Part shown: positions 36,735 to 49,366 of the stretch, piece by piece | Position numbering within the stretch: position 1 is the first letter of the stretch | Layout: each line of letters starts with the position of its first letter | From: Sanderia malayensis | Taxonomy: Eukaryota; Cnidaria; Scyphozoa; Semaeostomeae; Pelagiidae | Direction of reading: 5' to 3' | Assembly (NCBI GenBank): GCA_013076295.1 | Contig: RQOL01000796.1 | Span: 1-64,000 of the forward strand | Length of the DNA: 64,000 nt | Notes under the pieces: model-generated | Seen by the model: only the letters and a program-made list of their open reading frames with translations | Database searches by the model: none | Told to the model about the DNA's origin: nothing | Translations under genes and position numbers: made by a program

Positions 36735-38165
36735 TCCTTCTAAATTTTTCAGGAAAAAGATATTTGAAATCTGATTTCGTATTTGAATCCACCATGCTGA
36801 GAAGCACGCTGTACATTATTTGGGAAACTCTACTGTCATTAATAACAATTTTAGAAAACTCAACTTAAACACCTTGCTAAAAAAATTCTGCCGTATTTGG
36901 CTAGCTATTTTTACTTTTCTATGCTTCCCTGGTAGACTAGCTATAGCACACCACATATCATAAGATGCACAACAACCTCATCTACAACTCTATTACAATA
37001 GTTTTTTTTTTCACAACCAAATTTCATTCCTATAATTGATTAAACACACATTCTTTTTACAACGAAAACGAGCACAAGAACATAGGTTTGTGCTTGCGAA
37101 ATTTTTTAGGAAAGCCATATTTTGAATCTGATTTCATATATGAATCCACTATACTAAGAAGCATGCTCTACATTATTTTGGAAACTCTACTGTCATTAAT
37201 AACAATTTTAGAAAACTCAACTTAAACACCTTGCTAAAAAAATTGTGCCATATTTGGCTAGCTATTTTTACTTTTCTATGCTTCCCTGGTAGACTAGCTA
37301 TAGCACACCACATATCATAAGATGCACAACAACCTCATCTACAACTCTATTACAATAGTTTTTTTTCACAACCAAATTTCATTCCTATAATTGATTAAAC
37401 ACACATTCTTTTTACAACGAAAACGAGCACAAGAACATAGGTTTGTGCTTGTGAAATTTTTTTGGAAAGCCATATTTTGAATCTGATTTCATATATGAAT
37501 CCACTATACTGAGAAGCATGCTCTACATTATTTTGGAAACTCTACTGTCATTAATAACAATTTTAGAAAACTCAACTTAAACACCTTGCTAAAAAAATTC
37601 TGCCGTATTTGGCTACCTATATTTATTTCTCTATGCTTCCCCTGGTACACTGACTATAACACACCAGATATTAAACGATGCACATCCACGTTATCTATAT
37701 TTCTATTAGGATAGTTTCTTTTCACAACCAAATTGCATCCTTATAATTTATTAAATACACATTTTTTTACAACGAAAAACGAGCACAAGAATATAGGTTT
37801 TTGCTTGTCAAATGTTTTAGGAAAGCCATATTTGGAATCTGATTTCATATGTGAATTTCAGCATACTGAGAAGTATGCTGTACATTCTTTTGGCAACTAT
37901 GCTGTATTAATAACAATTTTAGAAACTCAACTCAAGGACCTTGCTGAAGAAATTCTGCCGTATTTGGGTAGCTATTTTTATTTCTCTATGCTTCCCTGGT
38001 AGACTAGCTATAGCACACCACATATTAAAAGATGCACAACAAACTTATCTACATCTCCATTAGCATAGTTTTTTTTCACAACCAATTTTCATTCCTATAA
38101 TTTATTTAAATACACATTTATTTTACAACGAGAAACAAGCACAAGAATATAGGTTTTTGCTTAAT
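36735..38165. repeat. Satellite, four copies of a ~356-bp unit
   Basis: The marker CTGATTTC after a run of T recurs at 36771, 37128, 37483 and 37839 (spacings 357, 355, 356). Each unit contains AACACCTTGCTAAAAAAATT, CTGCCGTATTTGGCTAGC and GAAAACGAGCACAAGAA. Adjacent middle copies are nearly identical and the outer ones are more diverged, as expected from unequal exchange. A piece of the same unit occurs at 61685-61755. Confidence 0.85.
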
Positions 38166-39146
38166 ATAGTGCGCAAGCATGAAACTTAAAGTAGTAACAA
38201 GTAAAAATAGTATTTACCGTGGCAAATAGTGAACTGAAAAAATGACCCAGTTGAACTAAAAAAAAAACCACTAAAAATGTTGGGGAACAATTATCGAAAG
38301 TGTTTGGGTAAAAAAATAATCAATTGTGGAAGGCTAAAATTGAATTTTCGCAAATGCAAAAACAACGCGTGTTGCATGAAAAATTGCTCCTTCCCGAGTG
38401 AAAAGCAACTTTGTTGGAAATCGTAAAAAAACAACAAAAAGACAAAAAAACAACACATTATTTTAGTTGTGTTATCAGACAACACTTGTCAAAAATTTAA
38501 ATGGGGAAAATCGTGCAAATAGGGCCGGAAAAATTCAAAACTTTGACCATGGCCTAAACGTTGTTAGCATGCCGAAGCAACAATGGCGGTCGCCTACTAC
38601 AACAAAACCCACAACTCTTTCATTCAAAAAACAAAACAAAGCTATTACCTGTGTTCTCTATTGTTTCCTGCAACTCTCCGGGGGTCTTTGAAACAATTAA
38701 CAGCTCATTACAAAGAAAATTCAGCTGGTAAAACACTTGCGAAAGAGCCAATCAAATTGCAGGAAAAGGCGAAACGGGCCACGTGGAGAACGAATACTCT
38801 TTTCGAAAATGGAGTTCGGGATGCGAATTTGGAAGTTTCGCCAGCGTAAACCGTCGTTTTTTCGTGATAGCACAATTAGTGGAGTAATTAATGGAATAAC
38901 TCAAAAATTCTTTTAAAATAGGCTTCCAAAAATAGATAAATTTTGCCTACTCTAGAAATGGATCCTTTCCATGCAAGTGTCAGCCTTGTGCCATCCCATT
39001 CAAAAAAGCCTTATTGATCACCGATTCGCCGTTTCGGCCCATTGTTTTGAGGCGTTTGACCTATTGTTTCGGGTCGAATCTATTGTTTTAGGCAGAGTTT
39101 CGCCACCGTCACGTGACATCATAGAATATATATATTAGACATTTGT
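38166..39146. other. No recognised gene
   Basis: An 88-codon frame (38583-38849) has no motif and is not supported. GC-richer patches near 38990-39110 contain repeated GTTTCGGCCCATTGTTTTGAGGC-like words. Confidence 0.4.
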
Positions 39147-39736
39147 TCATGTTACTCCGTGTCTGAATAGAATTAATTGGCTTGAGTCCATTTGGTCATA
39201 CAATGTGGGCCTCTTGAGAGCTATTAGAGCAGCTTCTAGATTTTTGCGTTTTTGTCTATTTTCAGGGGCACCCATGATCACTTTCCAATAGGATTTATGA
39301 TTTGGGAACTGATTTAGATGCTTGACTGGTTCAGAGTCCGTTGTCAGATTTTCATGCTCATTCCATCTTGTTTTTACATTTCTCTTTGTTTCACCAATAT
39401 AGTTTTCCTTGCATGAACAAACACCTTCATAGATCGTACAAGCAGGGTAAGGGTTCTTTTCCTTCAAGGGAAAAAGCTGTTTAACCTTTTTAGTGGACCA
39501 TTTTATTGCAAAGCCAATCTGATTTTCGGTAAAAGAGGTTAATTTATCGAGAACACGTTTTGCCAAGCTTTTCGTGTAAAATTGCTGAAACACGCTTTTC
39601 GTAAAACGTACAGGGAATCCCACTTTTTAAACTTATTCATGATATTCGCCTTTTCATTTCCAAAATTGATGAATTTTGAAAACTTGTCTAGTTCTTGCAA
39701 AAATTCATGCTGAAGATTGTAATTGCGAATTTGCAC
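39147..39736 (-). pseudogene. Penelope-like element 3' end with GIY-YIG domain
   Basis: Two frames overlapping near 39610 encode the end of a reverse transcriptase and a linked endonuclease. The endonuclease part reads YEGVCSCKENYIGETKRN, then TRWNEHE, and LEAALIALKRP with the catalytic glutamate. The C-x-C before YIG is typical of Penelope-like elements, whose GIY-YIG nuclease nicks the target. Most of the RT is missing, so this is a 5'-truncated copy with one frame change. Confidence 0.75.
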
Positions 39737-40254
39737 AAAATCACATGATTTTCAAATGGTCATAAAAATGGGAGTATGGCACCTATGGTAGTTAAAATTG
39801 CACATGCACTGGAGGTTTATGTGCAGAACATATCCTGAAAATTGCAGCTTGATTGGAAGAAGGGTTTCTAAAAATCATTGTCACAAGTCGAGTACACTAA
39901 CACATTTTTGCATTTTGAGAAAAAATCTTTTAAAGTTTAATCAATTGAAAAGCTGAGTATCAGTGCCCCCTGCTTCATACACATTTCCCTCTTCATCTTT
40001 CTGGGTGTCCGAAAGTTCTTTCTTGATAGCTCGTAGTCTTTTTCTTTCTTCTTTAATCCTTTCAGACATTTTTTTTCACCAGATGGGATTCTTTGTCATC
40101 AAATTGTTCAATTGCGACATTAGTGTCTTTTCCTGGCAAACATTGAGGCGTTCTAGAACCCTAGCAATTGATGAAGTCCATCATTAAAATATGCTACAGC
40201 ACTGGCAGTACATTACTCCACAACCCTCAAACCTGGATATATTTTTTGGGGCAC

Positions 40255-41747
40255 CTAGCTCATATTGTTTAAAGGTTCATTTGGATTCTGAGTAAACAAA
40301 TCAAGGCAACGGGATAGCAATGTTCTGTCACTCAAATCTTTGTATATAGGCAATATTTCATCCACTATTGCCTTTGGCAATATTTTCATCCACATCCTTG
40401 TGTTTGTAATCTTTTCTACCCTCTGCTTTGAATCTTTGCCAACCACACCAAGATGTATTTCCTTTTGGACATTGGTGATGTTGTGGTTTTGCATCTGATG
40501 ATGCAAAACCATCTGTTGGTTAAGGCCAGCCATAACATCATTGATCATGCCATCAAGATTATTTTTATTTTGACGGATGGCAAGCCCATAATAATTGTGC
40601 ATCTTATCTATTACTTTCTTTGTTAGTCTTCCTTTTCCACCAATAATTTTTCCATCTTTTAATTTTCTATTCCCAAAATTGGATTGAAAATTTCTGAACC
40701 TCTTGCTCAAGCGTTTTTGCGCATGGCCCACACATTCCTTCTTTTCAATTGAAACATCTGGTCCATAGGATTTTCTTCACAAATTGTAGAATATGATGAT
40801 GAATCTCCTTCTCCTATGAATTTCGTATATCTGACTCCATATTTTGTTTCACTGCGATTAAAAATATCCCTTAGCCCTTCTAGTTCCATGGCTCCAGATG
40901 ATCCTTTGTGATTCAATGTACATCTGGCCTTGTGACATATCTGCCACTGTAAATAAACAAGTGATTCGTTGTTCAAATGATTCTTTCTGTCACAGGCTTT
41001 GCATTTCTTTGACCTGACTTGAAAATCCAGGACCTTACCCGAAGAATTTGATATTGCTGAAACAACACCATTGATCGATGCATGCCCAAGGCTTTTGCCA
41101 AGTGCCATCAAAACTTGCTGCAAGATCAGATGAACCAGTTTTAACTGCATCTTGCACGCTTTGTTCAGCTTCAGCACAGAATGCTTCATGCATATGTTTA
41201 ATAATGTTATAATAATTTTTCTTGTCTATGATTTTTTCATGTTCATAATCATCGAAAATTTTTGCATGGACTCATAGCCACAACCAATGTTTCTGAAAGC
41301 AACTACCATTCTGACATTAACTTCTGATAGCCTTTTTGTCTTGCCACTGACAGAACTCCTTTTTCCAGTCACACTCATCACATATGACAACAAACTTCAA
41401 CTGAAATCCTTTACTGTTTTCTTTTGATATTACCAACTTTAAACTTGTGCCTTTACAATAAAGGCAACAAAGACTGCTGAAAACTTCTCTCAAAACTCCA
41501 GTGTCAAATAAACAAAAAGAAAATTCATTCTCATATTTTTCTTTGCTTGACCTAATCTTGCTTAACTTTGAAGCAGATCGCGAAGAAAAAGGCGTCCCAT
41601 CAACTGAGGCAAAGGGCCCAGGCCTAGGCCCATTATCTTTTTGTGTGATTGTTTTAGGATCATCATCATCATTCTAGCTTTCTTCCTTGTAGTATTGCTT
41701 TCAATCGTATTTGAAACCTTTCTGCTTCTGCTTCGAGGATTTCCCAT
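40255..41747 (-). pseudogene. Second Mutator-like transposase copy, decayed
   Basis: Starts MGNPRSRSRK at ATG 41747, then shows the same order of blocks as the transposase at 31888-33612. There is a zinc-binding part with stops around 41350-41470, and an altered DGTWQK region near 41090. Next come KVLDFQVRSKKCKAC and FIGEGDSSSY, with GEGD in place of GDGD. AQKRLSKRFRNF follows near 40710, and QNPNEPLNNMS ends the gene. Several frame changes and stops are present. The first aspartate of GDGD reading E here suggests loss of catalysis. Confidence 0.8.
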
Positions 41748-41771
41748 CTTAAATTTACTCAAAATTCCCAA

Positions 41772-42138
41772 AATCTGTTCCCAAAATCTCTGAATCTGGT
41801 TCCGCTATCACAATAACTCTCACATGTGTGGTTCAAAGTTCAACAAGTACTTCCCAACTGGCGAGCTACTTCATGTAAAATATTGTATAAGCACCAAATA
41901 ACATAGTATAAATTTAAGGCAATCTGGGGGCACTGTGCATCGGAAAACCGCTGAAAAAAGGTATTAAGTTCGTTGTTAGGGCGTTGTCATGGACATCTAA
42001 ATTGAGGTTACCCCAGAAAATTAAGAATATGAGATTTCTAGTAATTGTTTTGCCGAGGCTGAGTTTACCATTAAAAAGAGCATGCTTCAAAGTGTACCTG
42101 AGGTTGTTTTTATATTTTTGGAAAAAAAATCAATTTTC
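41772..42138. other. Spacer before the IS3EU-like element
   Basis: No feature recognised except the ATTTTC target copy at 42133-42138. Confidence 0.5.
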
Positions 42139-42160
42139 TACGGTGGCCCAAAAGTTCAGG

Positions 42161-42400
42161 GCAATTTCAATTTGCTCACAACAATTTCAATTTGCTCACG
42201 GCAATATCAATTTACTCACGACAATATCAATTTGCTCACGACAATATCAATTTGCTCACGGCAATTTCAATTCGCTCACGGCAATATCAACTTGCTCACG
42301 ACAATATCAACTTGCTCAAGACAATATCAATTTGCTCACAGCAATTTCAATTTGCTCACAGCAATTTCAATTTGCTCACGGCAATATCAATTTGCTCACG
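42161..42400 (+). repeat. Minisatellite in left terminal repeat, 12 x 20 bp
   Basis: Twelve consecutive 20-bp units of the form RCAATWTCAATTTGCTCACR, in register from 42161 to 42400, with a degenerate unit after. Units alternate irregularly between ATTTC and ATATC and between ACA and GCA starts. They lie directly inside the terminal TACGGTGGCCC. They could be multiple transposase-binding sites. Confidence 0.9.
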
Positions 42401-43141
42401 ACAATATCACTGCTTGGCAGCAATTTCACTCTACTGGTTCCCTGTTCATTAAACGCTGACCAAAAGTAATGCAGGCACTCTTTTGCCGCCCTCGTGCCAC
42501 ACGTGCGTGGAGACAGAAAGGCGAGAGAAGAGAGACGGTACGGTAGTAGGCCTGCTGCCTAGTCATGTTTTCCACCAACTGTGGCGTTAAACAGCTCGAA
42601 GATGCGAGTTTTTGTTCTGGCTGTGGAACAGGTAAGATTATAGTCTTTATAAGACTCATTTAACTATTTAACGAAGAACGTTGTGGGCCTATGCATTGCA
42701 AATGACAGCGCAAAAAGCAGCATAATAGCATTAGGTCTACCCAACTCCCGTCCTAGAAAGATAGGTAGGTGAAAACGAAACAAAAAATTTGAAGACCTAT
42801 CTGACAAATATAATATGCCCTCCTCCCAGGAAATACCTAGCCACAGTCACAGTGCATTTTATCAAACTTACTACCAATCCACGGATCATTCTCTTCTTGC
42901 AGATAATTGTGTTGAAGAATTGAAAAATAAATTCATCCTTTTCTTGCCTTGTAACTATCATAATAATAATAATAATAATAATATGATATATTTAAAGTGG
43001 GTAGCCCATAATAATTTATCTACAAAGAGAATAATTCTTTACAATAGGGCCCACTGTGAAAGTAACGTAAACAAATAAAATATAAAAGCTAATTAGAAAA
43101 TGTTAGATAAAGCATTTGAATCCTTGATCGGTATGTCCAAA

Positions 43142-45025
43142 TCAGTTTTTAAAATGGGACTTAAACTGTAAAATGCTACACAGAGATGTTATTTCATTGG
43201 GCAATTTGTTCCATATATGAGTAGCTCTTACTTTGAATGTAGAAGAGGTCCATCGGTTTTTTATATGTTTAACATATATCTTATTGTATCTACACGATCT
43301 TGTGTTTTTCTGATGCACAGATGATGTTAATTTGAATTTTTCTTTGAGATACAATGGTGTTAAATCATTCAAACATTTAAAAGTTAATATTGCTATAGTT
43401 TTATCTAGCCGATCTTGCAGTGATACTCTGTCTTCATATAATGCGAGTTTAGTTGCCTTTTTATAGAGGCGTCCTAGTCTCTTTAAACTAGTTTTGCCAG
43501 CTGATGACCATGCCTCGCAACAGTAGTCAAAATGTGGCATCACTATGGCGTTGACAAGCAGCTTTCTGGTGGTCTTGTTCGGAAATGGCATAGCTCTTTT
43601 AATCTTTCCTATTTTCATGCTGATTTTATCTGCCAATACTTTGAGATGTTCATTCCAGTTGAGGTGTGGGTCGAACCAAACACCTAGATATTTACATTTC
43701 TCACACTTATTAAGTTTTTCGTTTCCAATCATGATCTGCATCTCGTTTATACTTTTTAATTTTTGCTTACTCCCAAAGATCATGTATTTTGTCTTGTCCA
43801 TGTTTATTGTAAGCCTGTTTGCTGTTAGCCATTTTGCTCCACTATTTATCTCAATGTTTAGCTTAGCTTGGATTTCTTCCGCCTTTGTATCAGCAACAAG
43901 TAACACCGCATCATCTGCATAGAGGTGCGTTTTGCAACCAACAACTGATGTTAAGTCATTGATGTATATCAAAAATAATATTGGCCCAAGCACTGAGCCT
44001 TGGGGGACTCCAAAAGGCTTCTCGTGCAGCTCTTTTGATCGCTTTTTGTTGATTATAGTTACTTGTGTTCTGTTGTTAAGAAATGACTCAAACCATGCTA
44101 ATTCAGAATCCTTGATTCCAAGGCGTGACATTTTCTGTGATAGTATAGGATGGTACACACAGTCAAATGCTTTTGCTAAGTCAAGGAATATAGCTCCAAC
44201 GTAATTGCCATGGCTAATGTTGTCAATGATGATTTTTGAGACATCAATTACTGCTGTTGAGGTGGAATGATTTTTCCTAAATCCAGATTGACTAACGGTC
44301 AGCAGATTCTCCCTTGTAAGGTAATCCCTCAATTGCTCGTGGATGACCAATTCAAGTAGCTTGAGTGGTATTGGCTGAATAGAGATCGGTCTATAATTGC
44401 AGCAGTCAGTTTTCCCTCCAGATTTATGAATAGGAGAGACTCTCTTTCCTTTCCATATCTTAGGCACTGCACTAGTTGCTATTGAGTAGTTGAATAGAAA
44501 TGCTAAAGCAGGACTAAGAGACTTTGCACCAGCTTTCAAAAGTTTCACACTTATTCCATCTATGGCTGTTGATTTCCTATTTTTCAGCTGTTTGATAAAG
44601 GTGTAGACTTTTTGGCTACTAACCTGCTGAAAATGAAGCACTAAAGTTGTCTGGTTGGGTAAGGTAGCTTGCGTTGATGTGACTCTTTTAAATTTCTCTG
44701 CTAGCTTACTTGCAATATTCACAAAGTAATGATTGAAATGCTCTGCGATTTTGAGACTATCCGTTTCATCATTTCCATTTATTTCCAACCTTTTGATTTG
44801 AGATTGTTTGGTAATTTTATTTGGAACCAGTTCTTTAAGATTTTTCCACATCTGTTTTGGGTCATCTTTGGAATTTTCTATGAGCTCAGTGAAGTGGCTT
44901 TTCTTTTCCTGATTCTTCTTGTTGTTCACTTTATTTCTCAATTTTTTATATTTAAACCAATCCTCCTCTCTACCTGTCCTTGCTGAGATTATCTTTGCAT
45001 GATCTCTCTCTTTCATAAGAAGTAA
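43142..45025 (-). pseudogene. CR1-type LINE ORF2, reverse-transcriptase half
   Basis: Contains the full RT palm: LSPALAFLFN, LDLAKAFDCV, FGVPQGSVLGPILF and HLYADDAVLL with the catalytic DD. The thumb and C-terminal region have HFDYCCEAWSS and RLYKKATK, and there is no RNase H. The frame is open from the pogo junction to the stop at 43142. Its N-terminal partner lies at 47819-49366; between them is the pogo element. Without that insertion the join reads into LLLLMKERDHAK after one stop codon (TAG) that would correspond to a conserved tryptophan position. Confidence 0.85.
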
Positions 45026-45027
45026 TA

Positions 45028-47816
45028 CCGTAAATCCTTGATTAAGCCCCCGGGGGCTTATTTGCAAAAATGAATTTTTGGGTAGGGGCTTATTCGAGGG
45101 GGGGGCTTATTTCAAAGTTTTGCTTTTTCAAAGGTTGAGAGAGAAAAAGACGACATAATTTTCTCAATCAGCTAAATTAAAAATTACAAAAAAATCATAG
45201 TGGCTATTTCGCAAACGAAATTTATCAGTCAATAACGATTTCTTCATCGTCATCACTGCCGTTATCCAAATCAATTATCAGGTCTTGTGGTGTTGCAGGA
45301 TCAATATCATCCGCATCAGGAGTGAAAGGATTTTCTTCTTCCTCCGTCATAAGCTTGATTTGCTCTGCAAGCATTGCTTTCCCTGTGTGGCAAGGTTGGC
45401 CTTCTTTGAAACAATGTATTTCTCCATCTTCACTTCCATTGACGGCCGTTGTTATTGCACAGCTTACAAACGATCTTTTTATACTTTCACATGAAAGCTC
45501 ATCCCACGCCTCTAATATCCACCTGATAATTTCACGACGAGGAGGAGCTTTTAGGTTGCCTGCTTCAGTTTCACTCCGAATCCCTTCAGATGTGAGCCAT
45601 GCATCATATTTTTCTGTGCATTTGGCCTTGAATGGTTTGTTCCAGCTAACATCTGGCGCTTGGATGTATTTTGTGCACCTTCCTGGAATCATGGCAGTGT
45701 CCATCTTTTTAGATTTCAATGAAGCCTGGACTGCTGGCGTCAAATGGCACTCATATGTATCCCAAGCCAATAAGCGACGACGAAAGGAAAACTGTCCCAG
45801 CACTGAGTTTATCCACATTAAAATGAGGTCTGTATCCATCCATCCATTTGAAGATGTTGCAACTACACACTTATGTTGGAACTCTATTTTCATGGCCTCA
45901 GTTTCTCGCTTTGCCCCCTTGAAAACAATGAACGGCTTAAGCTTGACGCCATCCCCTTTTGCAGCGAGGCCCACTGTTACTCTGCATTTCTCATGGCCGG
46001 TTGTTTTCAGACTTATTGTTTTTCAACCAGTGACATCGACCGTTGTGCTCGATACCATGCCAGCCCAGACAGGTGTTTCGTCAAATGCGATGATGTCATT
46101 AAACTGATAGCAATACTTTTGGCGCAATCGACGAACTCTTAGAATGTAGGACACAATTTTGGCAATTAGCAAGTCTGGGTCCTTCTGGGCAATAGACCTT
46201 TGTCGCCTCAATGACAAACCATGTCTCTTCATAAATTTATCTAACCACCCTTTACTTGCTTCAAAGATTTCTTCGTGTCGATCCGGTTCCGCATTCTTGA
46301 TTTCTTCGTGAATCACCTGTTAAATTTTAAGCATTGTTTTTTAAACAGTACAAACCAATGTCAAGATCGGGCTTACAACATGAAAATTTATGGTTTTTAT
46401 TGTTAAGGTATGATAAATCGAACCCCACCTTTGCCTTCTTCATAATAAGTTTTCGTGAAACTCGTAGCCTTTTTGAACGATGTTGGAAAATCCATTCTAA
46501 CAGACGTTCCTCCATGCTTTCATTTAGAGGTTTTCTCCCACCACCATCAAGCCGCTTACGCCCCTTTGTACCCCTGGAAGACAGCATGCCTTTTAAATCT
46601 CTCTCTTTCTTTCTCCATTCGCGAACAGAAGTACGATCCACGTTGAATTTAGTCGCAGCGGCTTGATTTGAATTCACTTTAGCGTATTCAACAACCTCAA
46701 GTTTAAAACCAATAGTGTAAGATCGCATCTTTTTCCCTTTGTGTGAAGTTATATCAGACGATTTTTTGCCTCTGTTAGTACTGGAAGCTTCCATTTTGAT
46801 CACCAATGTTGATCTGACTACTAGTTGCTGTTAGGATTGGAAAATGTAACACTTGTCAGGGTGGGCAGTTTTATGCAAATTTACACTCCTTCAGCAAGAT
46901 AGAATACATTTCCGTTCACTTTTCCGGCAAATGAAGTGTAAAGTGGCACATTGTTTTCAAAATAGAAACTGCAAATCACCTTCAGTCTCTGTGACATCCT
47001 GTTAAATAGACTGCTCAGAGTAACAGCTTTCTCATTCTTATTCAAGTTGTCTCTTCTTTTAATGCTGAACATGTCTAGAATACTGCCACTATGTTTTGAA
47101 ATGAATTATAACATTGAGTTTAGTACGGTCATTTGAGGTCATCATATCTATAACGATTCTTGGACTCCTCGAGCTGGACAGCAGCTTGTTTGTCGAAAAG
47201 ACACCCGCGAGGCAGCTCTTGAATACGACCAGAATGCTATTGGAGGTTTTTGAAAAGACAAGGACGAATCGGCATTGGTCGGACACGTACCCATAGAACT
47301 TTCATGTTTGTTGACAAACTTTTTAAATGCAGCAACAGATAATAAGCTGGAGGTGATGGTAAGTGGGAAAAGAAAAAGAGAAGTTGGGCTTGTTGTTCCG
47401 GGAAATTACAAAGCGATAACAAAGAGCAAGAAAATGGCAAAAATTCTTGTTGACCAATTGAATGGAAAGAAAGATAAACATGAGCAGTTTGAGCTTCTAA
47501 TTACAGAAACTGATATCATTAAAAGAGTTACAAACTGCTGTGTGAAGGTCTAACAAAAATTATAATTTGTTTATCATCACGAAAATCGCGTTTCTTTTTG
47601 CTTTTTTGTCTCCAGTCAAAGGAAGTGATACTGTATAGTTATTTTCCTGTGGGGGCTTTCTCGAAATAAGATATTATTCACTTTATGCCCCCCTCGAATA
47701 AGACCCCATGGGGGCTTATTCGAGGGGGGGCTTATTTGCAAAAATGAATTTTTAAGTGGAGGCTTAATCAAGGGGGGGGTTTATTCGAGTGTGGGGGCTT
47801 AATCGAGGATTTACGG
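45028..47816. mobile_element. Pogo/Tigger-type DNA transposon inside the LINE
   Basis: The inverted ends CCGTAAATCC (45028) and GGATTTACGG (to 47816) are followed inward by repeated GGGGGCTTATTCGAGG-type words. TA flanks both sides (45026-45027 and 47817-47818), as expected for pogo. It carries one transposase gene on the minus strand, nearly intact. It divides the LINE's coding region between endonuclease and RT, so it is younger than the LINE. Confidence 0.9.
45225..46806 (-). pseudogene. Pogo transposase (CENP-B-like HTH plus DDE_1), one stop
   Basis: Exon 1, 46806-46429, holds a psq/CENP-B-type helix-turn-helix (YTIGFKLEVVEYAKVNSNQAAATKFNV) around residues 30-65. Exon 2 begins at 46316 in phase 0 and carries the rest of the DNA-binding part (GWLDKFMKRHGLSLRRQ). 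The catalytic domain follows: FDETPVW, LLAWDTYECHLTP, and APDVSWNKPFK, a DDD-type set. The acidic tail ends at 45225. One TGA at 46023-46025 interrupts an otherwise continuous frame between FDETPVW and KTTGHEKCRV. The gene is otherwise complete, suggesting recent loss. Confidence 0.85.
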
Positions 47817-47818
47817 TA

Positions 47819-49366
47819 ACTAATCAGAGAAAATATTATTTATCCTATTTTCAACTCTAATTGTTACTTTTGGAGCATGTTTATCTGCCACTCCTAGAAA
47901 CTTTTCAGTGAGAATAGTTGCTGCATCATCAATATTTTGTGAGTTGTACATTTCTGTCAAATCCATTGCTTCAAGATCTTCATTCCACTTATTTTCATCA
48001 AACTTCTTAAATGATCTTGTTTCAATTATTCTTGGGGGCATCTAATTTTCTTTCCTTTTCTTATTGCATATAGCATGTAATGATCACTTATTGCACTTTT
48101 AATAACTCCACAGTCTTTGATAAAATGCTCAGCAGTGCAGATGAAAATATCAATCAGAGATGATGAAGTTGCTGTTTCTCTGGTTGGGTTTTTAATTAAC
48201 TTTGCCCCACCCTTGATATTACATGTGTCCTTAACCAGTGATGACAAAGCATTGGATTTCAACATATTGCAGTTGAAATCACCAAAAACATGCACCTCCT
48301 TGACTTCTTTCAGTTTACTCTTAACTCTTGCCAGATAATTATACACTGCCTCCATGTCTTCCACATCTTTGCCATTGTTAGGTGGTCTATACAAACTGCA
48401 TGCTATTAATGGGCTACAATTTTTTAGGCAGATCTTTATCCAAACAACTTCAATACCTTCTTCTTCCCATTCTTTTACTAGGTATGCTTCTATTGTCTCT
48501 TTAACATACAAAAGTACCCCACCTCCATGTCTTGACCTATCATTTCTAAAAACTGAGTATCCATTAATATGGATATCTTCATCTCCAATATCTGCAGCTA
48601 TTTTTGTCTCATTCAAGCTCAATATGTCAAATCCTACTTTTTCCGCTAACAGTCTCATATAGTCTAACTTGGATAATAAACCATTGATGTTAAGGTGAAG
48701 CATTTTCAAGCCACTCTTTTCCTTTATTTGCTGGAAATCTACCTCCAGAAAAGCAGGCATATCGACACCATTTGAATGGTCAGAATTATCGATCTGATAT
48801 TCTATCACTCCATTGTTGATATTAGAAAATGGCAGATTAGTTGAGCAACATTGCCTGCATGTCCATGGAAACTCATCAAGCTTTGCAAGATCTTTATACT
48901 TCTTTCTGGTTATTCCTTCACAGTGAATGTGAACTTCCCCATTGCATGCATCACAGGACACAGCTTTATGGTTTCTGGCAACTGGCCTGAAGCAATTGGA
49001 GCACGGGTGTTTAACTGGTCCAGGATTTAAACTGATGTCTCCGCTGAGAAGTATAGTCATAATCAAAACATACTTTCTAAGTGTACAAGTTGACTTTTCA
49101 TAGATGCTCCTTTGTTTCCTCTGTTTCCTCATCATCGACCTCGACTTAGGCCTTCCCTGATTTAGGCCATACATATTGGCAGAAGCGTTCTCCCATGTTT
49201 TCATTGCTCCAAGCAAACTACCAATAGTTCCAGAGGAAAACCTATGTTGTTGTTCGGTTCTTCTTTTGAAAGAGTCGAAAAAGTTGACTTTGTAAGTAGC
49301 TGAGGCACAAAACTGAGCCAGACACATGAAAAATACAGCAAGAACAAGCGGTGTTACACCCACCAT
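47819..49366 (-). pseudogene. CR1-type LINE N-terminal half: 2A-like motif, PHD finger, APE endonuclease
   Basis: From ATG 49366 there is a hydrophobic leader (TPLVLAVFFMCLAQFC). Residues 109-117 read GDISLNPGP (49016-49042), a 2A-like ribosome-skipping motif; the usual glutamate is serine here. A PHD-type finger follows (CSNC...CDAC...HIHC...WTCRQC). The endonuclease has LHLNINGL, LSLNETKIA with the catalytic glutamate, SLYRPPN, FGDFNCN and ISDHYMLY. A frame change near 48030-48045 leads into MPPRIIETRSFKKF and on to the pogo insertion. 2A-like motifs with this layout are known from invertebrate non-LTR elements. Confidence 0.8.

Noticed and set aside
38583..38849. 88-codon plus-strand frame
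   Set aside because: No motif, no splice context, composition not convincing.
42161..42400. CRISPR-like appearance of the 20-bp array
   Set aside because: Units are contiguous with no unique spacers, and the context is a eukaryotic transposon end.
42082..42469. Open frames through the 20-bp minisatellite (for example ...NLLTAISICSRQYQF...)
   Set aside because: A 20-bp unit lacking stops gives long open frames in three phases; this is a repeat artefact, not a gene.
45322..46107. Plus-strand 261-codon frame
   Set aside because: Antisense shadow of the pogo transposase; no motif of its own.
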